DNA of 28,550 bases from an uncultured Lachnospiraceae bacterium (GTDB taxonomy: Bacteria; Bacillota; Clostridia; Lachnospirales; Lachnospiraceae): the NCBI GenBank assembly GCA_910586405.1, contig CAJUII010000038.1, forward strand, positions 1-28,550, in the 5' to 3' direction. Positions 15,834 through 23,985 of this stretch are shown piece by piece (within the stretch, counting starts at the first letter, position 1; the number at the start of each line of letters is the position of its first letter). Below the pieces are notes generated by a model. It did no database searches, was not told where the DNA came from, and saw only the letters and a program-made list of their open reading frames with translations. A program made the position numbers and the translations under genes.

Positions 15834-16529
15834 TCACAGCCGCACTCCATCCCCATGTCCAAACAAATCTGTGACCTCCTCTAAGGACACACCGTCCTCC
15901 CACTCCCCGCAGTAACGCAGATATTCCGCCTCTGTACTCAGGAAAGTTTCAGCGTTCGGCGGCAATACAATCGGCTCTATCGAATTAGTTGTATAATTGC
16001 AGACATAGATCACTTTCACACAATTTAGAAAAACCCAGTCAAAATGCTGTGCGCAATGGCTCTGGCGCTGCCCCATGGATTCAAACAAACGCTCCGCATC
16101 GATCGCAGATTCATCCATTGGATGCAAGAACAAATACAGACCATTATAGCGTTTCTGCTGATAGCTTGTGTTTAATTTCTCCAGCTTTTTATCAAACCGG
16201 TACACTGCCTTATACAGATAATCCTGATGTGCTATATCATCTGGCAATACTGCCCAGAACCTTCCATTATAAAAATTCAGCCGCTCCCCATAGCGCTCCA
16301 GCGCAGCCGACGGCAGCTCCTCCTTGCGGCAGCCCAAATACTGATCAATAAAATTCTTGGTCTGGCCGTCATCTGGCAGCAGCGCCTGGCTGACCTCCAG
16401 CCCCAGATTCATCGTCTCATTAATCCAATCCGGTGATTCACTCTTCACAAAAGACGGCTGATATTCCCGCCAGAGATACTTTAAGGAAACCACCGCATAT
16501 ATTTCATTTAGCAGCTTTTCATATGCCAT
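15834..16529 (-). CDS. Unrecognised 231-residue cytoplasmic protein
   Basis: I do not recognise a named family. The protein is soluble-looking, with no signal peptide or membrane segment, and rich in aromatic residues and acidic helices. Features visible are an N-terminal helix (MAYEKLLNEIYAVVSL), a central FYNGRFWAVLPDD strand region, and a HCAQHFDWVFLNCVKVIYVCNY stretch (about 158-179) with clustered His and Cys that could bind metal or simply be structural. It lies between tcdA (20 bases upstream) and the DUF815 ATPase (64 bases downstream) in an apparent operon, so its function may relate to one of them. It is very likely a real gene because of the tight spacing and length. Confidence 0.75.
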   Translation of the reverse strand: MAYEKLLNEIYAVVSLKYLWREYQPSFVKSESPDWINETMNLGLEVSQALLPDDGQTKNFIDQYLGCRKEELPSAALERYGERLNFYNGRFWAVLPDDIAHQDYLYKAVYRFDKKLEKLNTSYQQKRYNGLYLFLHPMDESAIDAERLFESMGQRQSHCAQHFDWVFLNCVKVIYVCNYTTNSIEPIVLPPNAETFLSTEAEYLRYCGEWEDGVSLEEVTDLFGHGDGVRL

Positions 16530-16549
16530 AATTGACGTTCATCCCTCCC

Positions 16550-17290
16550 TCACATCTGGATCAAATCCCGGACCACCTCACCCGCTATAATCAAACCTGC
16601 CACTGACGGAACAAACGCATTGCTCCCTGGAATGCGTGTCTTGACGACATACATTTCTTTATTTTCTTCCAGCAGCTCCTGGCACACTGCTGCATCGTCA
16701 CAGGGCGTCATTGGAACTTCCTCAGAGTAGACGACTTTTAGTTGTTCTATTCCCCGCTTTTTCAGCTCACGGCGCATCACCTTGGCAAGAGGACAGACCT
16801 TTGTCTGATAGAGGTCTGTCACCCGAAACGCGGTCGGGTCCATCTTGTTTCCAGCACCCATGGAACTGATGATAGGCGTGCGCGCGCTGTGCGCCTCTAG
16901 GACGAGCTGGATTTTTCCGGTTACTGTATCGATGGCATCCACCACATAATCATATGCCGAAAAAGTAAAATTTGATGCCGTTTCTGGCAGAAAAAAGGTC
17001 TTGTATGTATGCACTACCGCCTCTGGATTGATGTCTAAGACTCGTCTTTTTGCCGCGTCTACTTTATATTCCCCAATTGTACTGTGTGTGGCGATGATCT
17101 GGCGGTTTAAATTCGTCAGGCATACCCTGTCATTGTCGATCAAATCGAATGTCCCGACACCGCTGCGCGCGAGTGCCTCCACCACATACCCCCCCACGCC
17201 GCCGATTCCAAACACGGCTACGCGGGCATCTCTTAGCTTGTCAATGCCCTTTGTCCCCACCAAAAGCGCTGTCCTTGAAAATTGATTCAT
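16550..17290 (-). CDS. tcdA: tRNA threonylcarbamoyladenosine dehydratase
   Basis: This 246-residue protein is an E1-like (ThiF/MoeB) enzyme of the TcdA type. TcdA uses ATP to cyclise t6A37 to ct6A in tRNAs reading ANN codons. The N-terminus FSRTALLVG and the adenylate-binding Rossmann motif GIGGVGG (28-34) are typical, as are DNDRVCLTNLNRQI (52-65), KVDAAKRRVLDINP and SSMGAGNKMDPT. The short length and lack of MoeB-type zinc Cys pairs favour TcdA over MoeB/ThiF. ATG 17290 has a GAGGG site 9 bases before it, and the family alignment supports this start, so the gene overlaps the end of the upstream PP-loop fusion by 50 bases. The two are probably translationally coupled. Their pairing suggests a shared theme of tRNA modification. 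Confidence 0.9.
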   Translation of the reverse strand: MNQFSRTALLVGTKGIDKLRDARVAVFGIGGVGGYVVEALARSGVGTFDLIDNDRVCLTNLNRQIIATHSTIGEYKVDAAKRRVLDINPEAVVHTYKTFFLPETASNFTFSAYDYVVDAIDTVTGKIQLVLEAHSARTPIISSMGAGNKMDPTAFRVTDLYQTKVCPLAKVMRRELKKRGIEQLKVVYSEEVPMTPCDDAAVCQELLEENKEMYVVKTRIPGSNAFVPSVAGLIIAGEVVRDLIQM

Positions 17291-19031
17291 GCTCTATACC
17301 CTCTATTGTTTGATTCATGCTCCCTGTGCGATACCCCTGCAAGTCAAATGTCACATAGTCAAAACCATATGCCCTAAATTCTGTGAGAATTTCACTTCTG
17401 ACCGCATCTTGCATAATGCGTTCAAACTCCTCTTGCGGCACTTCAATGCGTGCAAGCGTGCCATGAACACGCACACGCATCTGACGAAAGCCCTTCTCGA
17501 TCAAGCGCTGCTCCGCCTGTCCGACCATCCACAGCTTTTCCTCTGTGATCTTCTCCCCATACACAAAGCGCGATGCAAGGCAGGCATACGATGGCTTCTC
17601 CCAGGTCTTTAGACCATACGCCCGCGACAGTTCCCTGATCTCCTGCTTATAAAGCCCTGCCTCTCTGAGCGGGCTTTTGATTCCAAGCTCCGCAACCGCC
17701 TGCATCCCAGGACGGTAATCCCCCAGATCATCCATGTTTGAGCCTTCAAGCACATGGACAATTCCGTGTGCCTGCGCAATGTTCTGAATTTCTTGGAAAA
17801 GCGCCTTTTTGCAGCGATAACAGCGGTCCGGCGGATTGTCCATAAATCCATCCACAGCAAGCACATCCGCCTCAAAGATATAGTACGTGATCTTCTCCTG
17901 CTGGCAGAACGCCTCCGCCTCCGCCAGTTCTCGATCGGGAAACACACAGGCTTTTGCTATGACTGCCACCGCCCGGTCTCCGAGAACATCGTGCGCTGCT
18001 TTCAGCAACAAAGTCGAGTCCACACCGCCTGAGAATGCCACCGCGGCACTGTCAAGCGCCTGTAAATACTGTTTTAACCGCATAAGCTTCTCGAACGTTT
18101 TCTCCTGCGTCTCAACCGTCTTGGCAGTATTGTCCTGATGCGCGTCCTGTTGTTTTATTTCCTGCGATTTCACACAGGATACTGTCTCGTACGTCTCCAG
18201 AAAATGATGCCGTACCCCATCCTGTTTGTAGGCAATGACGGTACTCAAATTTACATTTTCTACACTCTTAAAGATATTATTTTCCACAAAAGGATTGATG
18301 CGCCTTAACTGCCGAATCAACTGTTTGATTTCACGGCGCTTTGAGGTGTTTTCCAGATCACCGCAAAAGGTACTGTTTTCCGTAAACTTGCAGGCACATT
18401 GCAGAAAATGCAGATTGTTGTAATCCCGCCATGCCTCGATATGCTCCTCCCGTATCAGATACATCGGGCGGATCAGTTCCATCCCTTCAAAATTTGTGCT
18501 GTGCAGCTTAGGCATCATGGTCTGCACCTGTGCTCCATACAGCATTCCCATCAGAATCGTCTCGATCACATCATCATAGTGGTGTCCCAGCGCGATCTTA
18601 TTGCAGCCTAATTCCCTTGCCCTGCTGTACAGATAACCGCGGCGCATTCTCGCACACAGATAGCAGGGCGAACTTTCTATATGAAATACGGACTCAAAAA
18701 TATCGGATTCAAAAATATCTATCGGAATGTTCAGACGCCTGGCATTCCTTTCAATTAATTGCCTGTTCTCTGCTTTGTAGCCTGGGTCCATGACCAGAAA
18801 CTTCACATCAAACTCAAATTTATTATGCCGTTTCAACTCCTGAAAAAGTTTTGCCATCAACATCGAATCTTTGCCGCCTGAGATACAGACTGCGATTTTA
18901 TCCCCCTCCTGTACCAGATCGTACTCCCGTATTGCCTTCGTAAACCTGCACCAGAGATTTTTCCGATACCGCTTGCGCAGATCCTGTTCTATCTCCAGAT
19001 AATCCTTTTCACTTTCTGACACTTGTGTCAT
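17241..19031 (-). CDS. Fusion of TtcA-like and LarE-like PP-loop ATPases
   Basis: This 596-residue protein joins two adenylating PP-loop enzymes. Residues 1-about 283 resemble TtcA, which makes 2-thiocytidine in tRNA: SGGKDS (51-56), CYLC (123-126) and further Cys at 212 and 214, a layout that in TtcA binds a 4Fe-4S cluster. A hydrophilic linker (about 284-312) follows. Residues 314-577 resemble LarE, the sulfur transferase for the nickel-pincer cofactor: SGGVDS (334-339), CYRC (404-407) and ACLASR with Cys484, the position of the sacrificial Cys of Lactiplantibacillus LarE. Having all three Cys suggests the 4Fe-4S form of LarE. No larA, larB or larC is in view. The start has an AAGGAG site at a rather long distance. 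It heads the tcdA/DUF815 operon. Confidence 0.88.
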   Translation of the reverse strand: MTQVSESEKDYLEIEQDLRKRYRKNLWCRFTKAIREYDLVQEGDKIAVCISGGKDSMLMAKLFQELKRHNKFEFDVKFLVMDPGYKAENRQLIERNARRLNIPIDIFESDIFESVFHIESSPCYLCARMRRGYLYSRARELGCNKIALGHHYDDVIETILMGMLYGAQVQTMMPKLHSTNFEGMELIRPMYLIREEHIEAWRDYNNLHFLQCACKFTENSTFCGDLENTSKRREIKQLIRQLRRINPFVENNIFKSVENVNLSTVIAYKQDGVRHHFLETYETVSCVKSQEIKQQDAHQDNTAKTVETQEKTFEKLMRLKQYLQALDSAAVAFSGGVDSTLLLKAAHDVLGDRAVAVIAKACVFPDRELAEAEAFCQQEKITYYIFEADVLAVDGFMDNPPDRCYRCKKALFQEIQNIAQAHGIVHVLEGSNMDDLGDYRPGMQAVAELGIKSPLREAGLYKQEIRELSRAYGLKTWEKPSYACLASRFVYGEKITEEKLWMVGQAEQRLIEKGFRQMRVRVHGTLARIEVPQEEFERIMQDAVRSEILTEFRAYGFDYVTFDLQGYRTGSMNQTIEGIEHESIFKDSAFGGDKGH

Positions 19032-19100
19032 ATTTTGTTTTTCACTCCTTGCCTTGACTGCTCAATAAATATGTCTCGTTTCCTAATGATCTTTGAAACT

Positions 19101-19129
19101 ATATTACCATAAACATTCTCTTTTTTCAA
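19101..19129 (-). promoter_or_regulatory. Promoter of the PP-loop fusion/tcdA operon
   Basis: On the minus strand, TTGAAA (19129-19124) and TAATAT (19106-19101) are 17 bases apart, about 70 bases before the fusion gene start. It lies just downstream of the intergenic repeat and the XRE terminator. Confidence 0.65.
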
Positions 19130-19170
19130 ACTTCAACTGAAATCTTCCTATTCGTAAGCTATGGGGACCT

Positions 19171-19244
19171 TTCCGCACATGTCAGCTTCTGCTGACATGC
19201 TTCCTTGGGCTGCTTATTTCCTCTCCGCGTCCGTGCGCATAAAA
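19171..19244. repeat. Dispersed intergenic hairpin repeat, copy 2
   Basis: A 9-base perfect hairpin CATGTCAGC-TTCT-GCTGACATG (19178-19199) is followed by GCTGCTTATTTCC and GTGCGCATAA. The blocks CTGACATG, GC-N-GCTTATTTCC and G-N-GCATAA appear in the same order and spacing class as in the element at 5978-6064. It fills most of the 240-base gap between the XRE gene and the PP-loop fusion. Confidence 0.6.
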
Positions 19245-19246
19245 GC

Positions 19247-19275
19247 AACACAGGAGCCCATAAGGCTCCTGTGTT
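19247..19275 (-). terminator. Rho-independent terminator of the XRE gene
   Basis: AACACAGGAGCC (19247-19258) pairs perfectly with GGCTCCTGTGTT (19264-19275) around CATAA. On the minus strand it starts at the XRE stop codon and is followed by GCTTTTATG. Confidence 0.88.
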
Positions 19276-19517
19276 CAATCAATCTCCTGCTCCAAATTCT
19301 CAAATAATCCACAATGAAAAAACTCATCCAGTGATACATTTAATCCGTCACAGATCATTTTGATCGTAACGATTCCTGTATTTTTGCTGTTTCCTTTCAT
19401 GATATTTTTGAGCGTCGAGGGCGGCATCCCTGCAACATATGCCAACTGAGAAATTCTCATATCCCTCTCCGTACATAATCCTTTGATCCTTGTCACTACA
19501 GCTTCCTGTGTCTTCAC
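19275..19517 (-). CDS. Small XRE-family helix-turn-helix regulator
   Basis: This is an 80-residue single-domain DNA-binding protein of the Cro/CI (XRE) family. It shows TRIKGLCTERDMRISQLAYVAGMPPSTLKNI-type helix-turn-helix text in residues about 9-39 and the VTIKMICDGLNVSLDEFF segment typical of the third and fourth helices. I chose GTG 19517, which gives MKTQEAV as in related proteins and follows GGGGTG; GTG 19526 is an alternative. The gene is monocistronic, with its own terminator. A partial inverted repeat with CGATGG and CCATC arms (19538-19553 and 19570-19582) lies just upstream and could be an autoregulatory site. Its targets cannot be told; the MATE genes upstream and the fusion operon downstream are candidates only by position. 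Confidence 0.85.
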   Translation of the reverse strand: MKTQEAVVTRIKGLCTERDMRISQLAYVAGMPPSTLKNIMKGNSKNTGIVTIKMICDGLNVSLDEFFHCGLFENLEQEID

Positions 19518-19672
19518 GCACTTCACCCCAATACTAATTTTGCAAAACGATGGTATCTATTGTATTGTTCCATCTTACAAAATTCGTATTCGGGCGTATG
19601 GTCATATATGGTCTTTTTAGGTAATTATTTTATTCCAGCCAACATCAAATGAATGAAAATTTACATGATAAC

Positions 19673-21040
19673 TCAAATATGCTTGCTCTCCTGGTGTACA
19701 AGCACCTTGCGCGCTGCCAATGCAAAGGTAATCGCATGCACTGTGAGCGTGATCGTCCATGTGATCGGATACGATAGATAGACCGTTCTCAGACTGTGGT
19801 ACTCCGGGATCTGAAACACCGTCGCAATCCACAAAAGCCGCAGCCCGCAGGCGCCTACCAGCGATACAATCATCGGAATAATAGAATACCCGATTCCCCG
19901 CAGCGCGCCCACCAGCACATCCATGACACCGCACAGCGCATACAGTGTGCAGATGATCTGGAGTCGTGTCATCCCCGCCGCGATGACATCTGCACTCGGA
20001 GAATAAATTCTCAGCAGTGCCTCCCCAAAAAATACTGCCAAATTTCCAAGTACCAATCCAGTCACAATCACAGAAAGCTCCCCTGCAAATAAAATTTTAT
20101 AAATGCGTTTATACGCTCTCGCACCGTAATTTTGACTGGTAAAAGAGATGGTCGCCTGGTGAAATGCGTTCATCGCCATATAGACAAAACCCTCAATATT
20201 CGCAGCCGCAGAATTGCCGGCGACCGCGATATTGCCAAAGGAATTGACAGCCGACTGAATCACGACATTGGACAGTGAAAATACAGTTCCCTGAAATCCT
20301 GCCGGAAGCCCGATCTGCATAATTTTGCCAAGTTTTTCCCGCGTGATGCAGAGCTCCTTTAACTCCAGATGGATACCGCCCTGTTCTCTCACAAGACAGC
20401 GCACCACCAGAAAAGCCGAGATCGTCTGTGAGATCACAGTCGCCATCGCCACCCCCGCCACACCTAAATGACAGACAATGACAAAAATCAAGTTCAACAC
20501 CACATTCACAATTCCGGCTCCCAGCAAATAATAGAGCGGTCTCTTTGTGTCTCCGACAGCTCTAAGAATCGCACTGCCAAAATTGTACACCATCATGGAC
20601 GCCATTCCAAGGAAATAAATGCGCAGATACAGTACCGCGAGATCCAACACCTCCGGCGGAGCCTGCATCAGCGCCAAAAGCTTCGGCGCACCGATCAATC
20701 CGACCACCATGAGCAGCAGACCGCTGTACAGACTCAGCAGCATCGAAGTATGTACCGTCTCCTTTAAATCGCGCTCCCGCTTTGCCCCATAATACTGTGC
20801 TGTCAGCACATTAGTGCCCACTGACAACCCCACAAACAGATTGGTGAGCAAATTGATGAGCGCCGTGTTTGACCCCACCGCCGCGAGCGCATTATCCCCT
20901 GCAAACCGCCCTACCACCACAATATCTGCGGCGTTAAACAACAGTTGCAAAATGCTAGAGCACATCAACGGCAGTGCGAAGAGAAGCATTTTGCCAAATA
21001 CAGATCCGTTGCACATATCAATCTCATATTTCTTGTTCAT
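19673..21040 (-). CDS. MATE-family efflux transporter, second of a tandem pair
   Basis: This 455-residue protein is a MATE (MatE) multidrug/polyspecific exporter with about twelve membrane helices in two six-helix halves. The opening GSVFGKMLLFALPLMCSSILQLLFNAADIVVVGRFAGDNALAAVGS-like region is the classic start of the DinF/NorM-like clostridial subgroup. Such proteins export cationic drugs or metabolites using a Na+ or H+ gradient. The ATG at 21040 lies inside the end of the preceding MATE gene (17-base overlap) and has a strong GGGAGGGG site, so it is translationally coupled. The substrate is unknown. Although next to an XRE gene, it is separated from it by about 155 bases. Confidence 0.94.
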   Translation of the reverse strand: MNKKYEIDMCNGSVFGKMLLFALPLMCSSILQLLFNAADIVVVGRFAGDNALAAVGSNTALINLLTNLFVGLSVGTNVLTAQYYGAKRERDLKETVHTSMLLSLYSGLLLMVVGLIGAPKLLALMQAPPEVLDLAVLYLRIYFLGMASMMVYNFGSAILRAVGDTKRPLYYLLGAGIVNVVLNLIFVIVCHLGVAGVAMATVISQTISAFLVVRCLVREQGGIHLELKELCITREKLGKIMQIGLPAGFQGTVFSLSNVVIQSAVNSFGNIAVAGNSAAANIEGFVYMAMNAFHQATISFTSQNYGARAYKRIYKILFAGELSVIVTGLVLGNLAVFFGEALLRIYSPSADVIAAGMTRLQIICTLYALCGVMDVLVGALRGIGYSIIPMIVSLVGACGLRLLWIATVFQIPEYHSLRTVYLSYPITWTITLTVHAITFALAARKVLVHQESKHI

Positions 21041-22421
21041 GTGAACCCCTCCCTGAAATTCTATCCTGCGCTTTCGGCTGCCGCATCCTGATCACAGGAT
21101 TTTTGAGCGTCATGACGATCAGCGGTATAACCATCAAAAACCAGATAACCGGCTCTGTCCAGATGATTCCCCAGTACCCAAACAACCGCACAAACACGAA
21201 GGTAAACACCAATTTTCCCACAAGCTCAATAAAGCTGGATAAAATCGGTGTCCTATAATCGCCAAAGCCCTGCATACAATTTCGCAGTATCACGATAAAC
21301 AGGCATACCAGCAAAAAGGACATATCCACCCTGAGATAGAGCGTGCCCCAATAAATAATTTCCTCATTCTCAGAACTTGTGATAAAACGAATCAGATAGG
21401 AGGAAACCGTGTGTGCGAGGACAAAGACAATTATGTCCCACACAGCGCCTAAGATCAGCACGCTTTTCATGCCCTGGCGAATCCTGTCATACCTGCCTGC
21501 ACCGTAATTCTGCCCGCAGTATGTCGCCATCGAGGAGCCAAGTACGCTCACAGGCAGCCCCCAGATCTCAAATACCTTGCGCGCTGCGGTGTGTGCCACG
21601 ATAATATTAGTCCCAAGCTGATTGATACCGCTCTGCAACACCAACGATCCGAAATTCACAAGGCTTGACATCAATCCCATAGACAGACCGCTTTTATATA
21701 AGGAAACCACCTGATCTTTTGAGAGTGCAAAATGCTCTTTGGCAAGATGCAGTATCGGAAATCCCTGCCGGATTCGAAACAGGCAGAGCACAACTGACAA
21801 CATCTGTGAAACGAGCGTCGCCACCGCGGCACCCCGCACCCCCATGTGAAAAACAAGGATGAACAGATAATCCAGCGCGACGTTTGTCACCGCCGCAATC
21901 ACCAGAAAAATCAGCGGTGTAATCGAATCGCCAATCGCGCGCAGCGTGTTGGCGCAAAGATTGTACGCCAGTGTGATAAACATCCCCCACACCAAAAGCG
22001 TTATGTACGATAACGCCATATCTATCTGCTGAGGCGGCACATTCAAAAGTGTCAGGATCGGTCGAATAAACATAGCGATTCCGGCGATGAGAACACCTGC
22101 TGTCAGAAAGCCCAGCAGAATCGCGCCCGCCACGTTCTCTTTTAATTTCCGCTCCTCACCGCTTCCGTAATACCGTGCTGTCAGCACACTGAATCCAAGA
22201 CTCAGGCCATTAAAAAACCCTGTGAGCAGCGTATACAAGACCGACACACTGCCTACGGCAGCCAGCGCCGTCTCTCCCAGGATTCTGCCCACGATCTTCG
22301 TATCGACAAGGCTGTAACAAATCTGAAACAGATTGCCCAGAAATACCGGAATGGCAAACAATAAAATTAACTTCATGGGTTTGCCCTCGGTGAGATTTAA
22401 TGCAGTTTTTGCGTTTTTCAT
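21024..22421 (-). CDS. MATE-family efflux transporter, first of a tandem pair
   Basis: This 465-residue MATE exporter has the typical start LTEGKPMKLILLFAIPVFLGNLFQICYSLVDTKIVGRILGETALAAVGS-like sequence and about twelve membrane segments. It differs clearly from the second MATE protein next to it, so the pair is an old duplication or a co-recruited set rather than a recent copy. It begins 5 bases after the stop of the rRNA methyltransferase gene with an AGGAAAG site, and its 3' end overlaps the next MATE gene by 17 bases. The arrangement allows equal amounts of both transporters. MATE proteins usually work as single chains, so a paired function is only a possibility. The substrate is unknown. 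Confidence 0.94.
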   Translation of the reverse strand: MKNAKTALNLTEGKPMKLILLFAIPVFLGNLFQICYSLVDTKIVGRILGETALAAVGSVSVLYTLLTGFFNGLSLGFSVLTARYYGSGEERKLKENVAGAILLGFLTAGVLIAGIAMFIRPILTLLNVPPQQIDMALSYITLLVWGMFITLAYNLCANTLRAIGDSITPLIFLVIAAVTNVALDYLFILVFHMGVRGAAVATLVSQMLSVVLCLFRIRQGFPILHLAKEHFALSKDQVVSLYKSGLSMGLMSSLVNFGSLVLQSGINQLGTNIIVAHTAARKVFEIWGLPVSVLGSSMATYCGQNYGAGRYDRIRQGMKSVLILGAVWDIIVFVLAHTVSSYLIRFITSSENEEIIYWGTLYLRVDMSFLLVCLFIVILRNCMQGFGDYRTPILSSFIELVGKLVFTFVFVRLFGYWGIIWTEPVIWFLMVIPLIVMTLKNPVIRMRQPKAQDRISGRGSHEQEI

Positions 22422-22426
22422 CTACT

Positions 22427-23923
22427 TCACACTTTCCTACAGAGTCTTAGTCCTTTTGGATAATGGTTCTTCATAACCTGACCGGCAAGTTTCCCCCAGC
22501 CGATGCTGTATCCTTGATAGGTCATGAGATACCATCCCTTTTCGCCGTCATGGTTCAAGGTCATTCCACCCAGATATGCCCTTGCAGTCTCTTCTGTCCC
22601 AAGCTCCATTGACCGCTTTACATCCTCCTTTTTTAAAGCGAGCGCCAGCGCGTGTGACGGCTCAAAACGATTTTTTTTGAGGGTGCCAAGGTGTAGTCCC
22701 GCACGCAGAACCTTCAGCCTGTTTATGGACGGCATGTCCTCTGGCATCAGATAAAGCTGTTCACCAAATTTCAACAGACGGTCTTGCATATTTTCCAGCA
22801 GGTCCACTCGCAGCGCTTCCTGTTGAAACTGCAAAAATTCTTTGGCATCTTTTGCATTCAAGCCCTTTTGCAAGCCATTTGACGGAAATGCCTGGTATCC
22901 TTCCGGCATGTCTCCCTGTTTCTGCAATACCGCAAGATAGTGCCCTTCTCCCTGAACCAGATGCGGAAATAAACGTATCGTGTGCCGGATACTGTCATGG
23001 CTTTCTCTCTGCCCGTCCAAATGAGTTCCGACACTGCTGTCATAATCCTCCCCGCACACCGCTGTCATACCGTCGCCAGAACTGCGCATGTCATAATGCG
23101 CCCACGCTGGAACACCCTCGGACATACCATGAAATTTCTTGACCTCCAAAATCTGATACGCCGAATGGCGATCTAAAAACCGCGCAATACTCCCCTCATT
23201 CTCGGCTGGCGCAAATGTACAAGTCGCATAGATCAGCCGTCCGCCAGGGCGCAGCATCCTGTCGGCACAGTCCAGGATCTCATCCTGCCTGTCCGCACAC
23301 ATCTGCACATTGGCGAGACTCCACTCGCTGCACGCCTCCTCATTTTTCCGAAACATGCCCTCGCCGGAACAAGGTGCATCCACTAAAATGCGGTCAAAAT
23401 ATCCATCAAACATCTCCGCCAGATGCTGTGGTGTCTCGTTGGTCACAAGGGCATTGCAGATTCCCATGCGCTCCACATTTTCCGAAAGTATTTTTGCGCG
23501 TGCACAGTGGATTTCGTTGCACACAAGAAGCCCCTGATTCTGCATATAGGAAGCAATCTGCGTCGTCTTTCCACCCGGTGCCGCACACAGGTCAAGAACG
23601 TGCTCACCCGGCGCCGCCTCCAAATACGCCGCCGGCGCCATCGCGCTAGGTTCCTGTATATAGTACACGCCCGCCTCATGAAATGGATGTTTTCCGGGCG
23701 CGCAATCGCTGGTTCCATCATAATAAAATCCATTTTGCTCCCACAAAACACCTCTTAAATCAAAAAAAGGCGCTTTTTCCAAAAATTCGTCTTTCGTGCC
23801 CTTTATCGCATTGATACGAAGCGCCTGAAACCTGCCTTGCTCGTAGCTACGCAGGAAAGCAGGATACGCCTCCTTTAGCATATCCTGCATCCTACACATA
23901 AAATCCTGTGGTAACTGTGTCAT
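22427..23923 (-). CDS. rsmF: RsmF/NOL1/NOP2/Sun-family rRNA cytosine-C5 methyltransferase
   Basis: This 498-residue SAM-dependent methyltransferase carries YYIQEPSAMAPA, the SAM-binding VLDLCAAPGGKTTQIA, DAPCSGEGMFRK (182-193, Cys185) and ATCTF (Cys235). The two Cys are the release and nucleophilic residues of RNA m5C methyltransferases. The C-terminal third (about 370-498) resembles the RsmF extension with an RNA-binding PUA-like part (NRLKVLRAGLHLGTLKKNRFEPSHALA). The enzyme therefore likely makes m5C in 16S rRNA. ATG 23923 follows GGAGGAAAGG; an extension of nine codons is possible. It lies 62 bases after argC with no clear own promoter or terminator, and 5 bases before the first MATE gene. 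The family is certain; the exact rRNA site is inferred. Confidence 0.9.
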   Translation of the reverse strand: MTQLPQDFMCRMQDMLKEAYPAFLRSYEQGRFQALRINAIKGTKDEFLEKAPFFDLRGVLWEQNGFYYDGTSDCAPGKHPFHEAGVYYIQEPSAMAPAAYLEAAPGEHVLDLCAAPGGKTTQIASYMQNQGLLVCNEIHCARAKILSENVERMGICNALVTNETPQHLAEMFDGYFDRILVDAPCSGEGMFRKNEEACSEWSLANVQMCADRQDEILDCADRMLRPGGRLIYATCTFAPAENEGSIARFLDRHSAYQILEVKKFHGMSEGVPAWAHYDMRSSGDGMTAVCGEDYDSSVGTHLDGQRESHDSIRHTIRLFPHLVQGEGHYLAVLQKQGDMPEGYQAFPSNGLQKGLNAKDAKEFLQFQQEALRVDLLENMQDRLLKFGEQLYLMPEDMPSINRLKVLRAGLHLGTLKKNRFEPSHALALALKKEDVKRSMELGTEETARAYLGGMTLNHDGEKGWYLMTYQGYSIGWGKLAGQVMKNHYPKGLRLCRKV

Positions 23924-23985
23924 AACAATACCTTTCCTCCGCGCTGTCAATCAGCCGTCCATAAACCGCCACACAACCGCTATCA

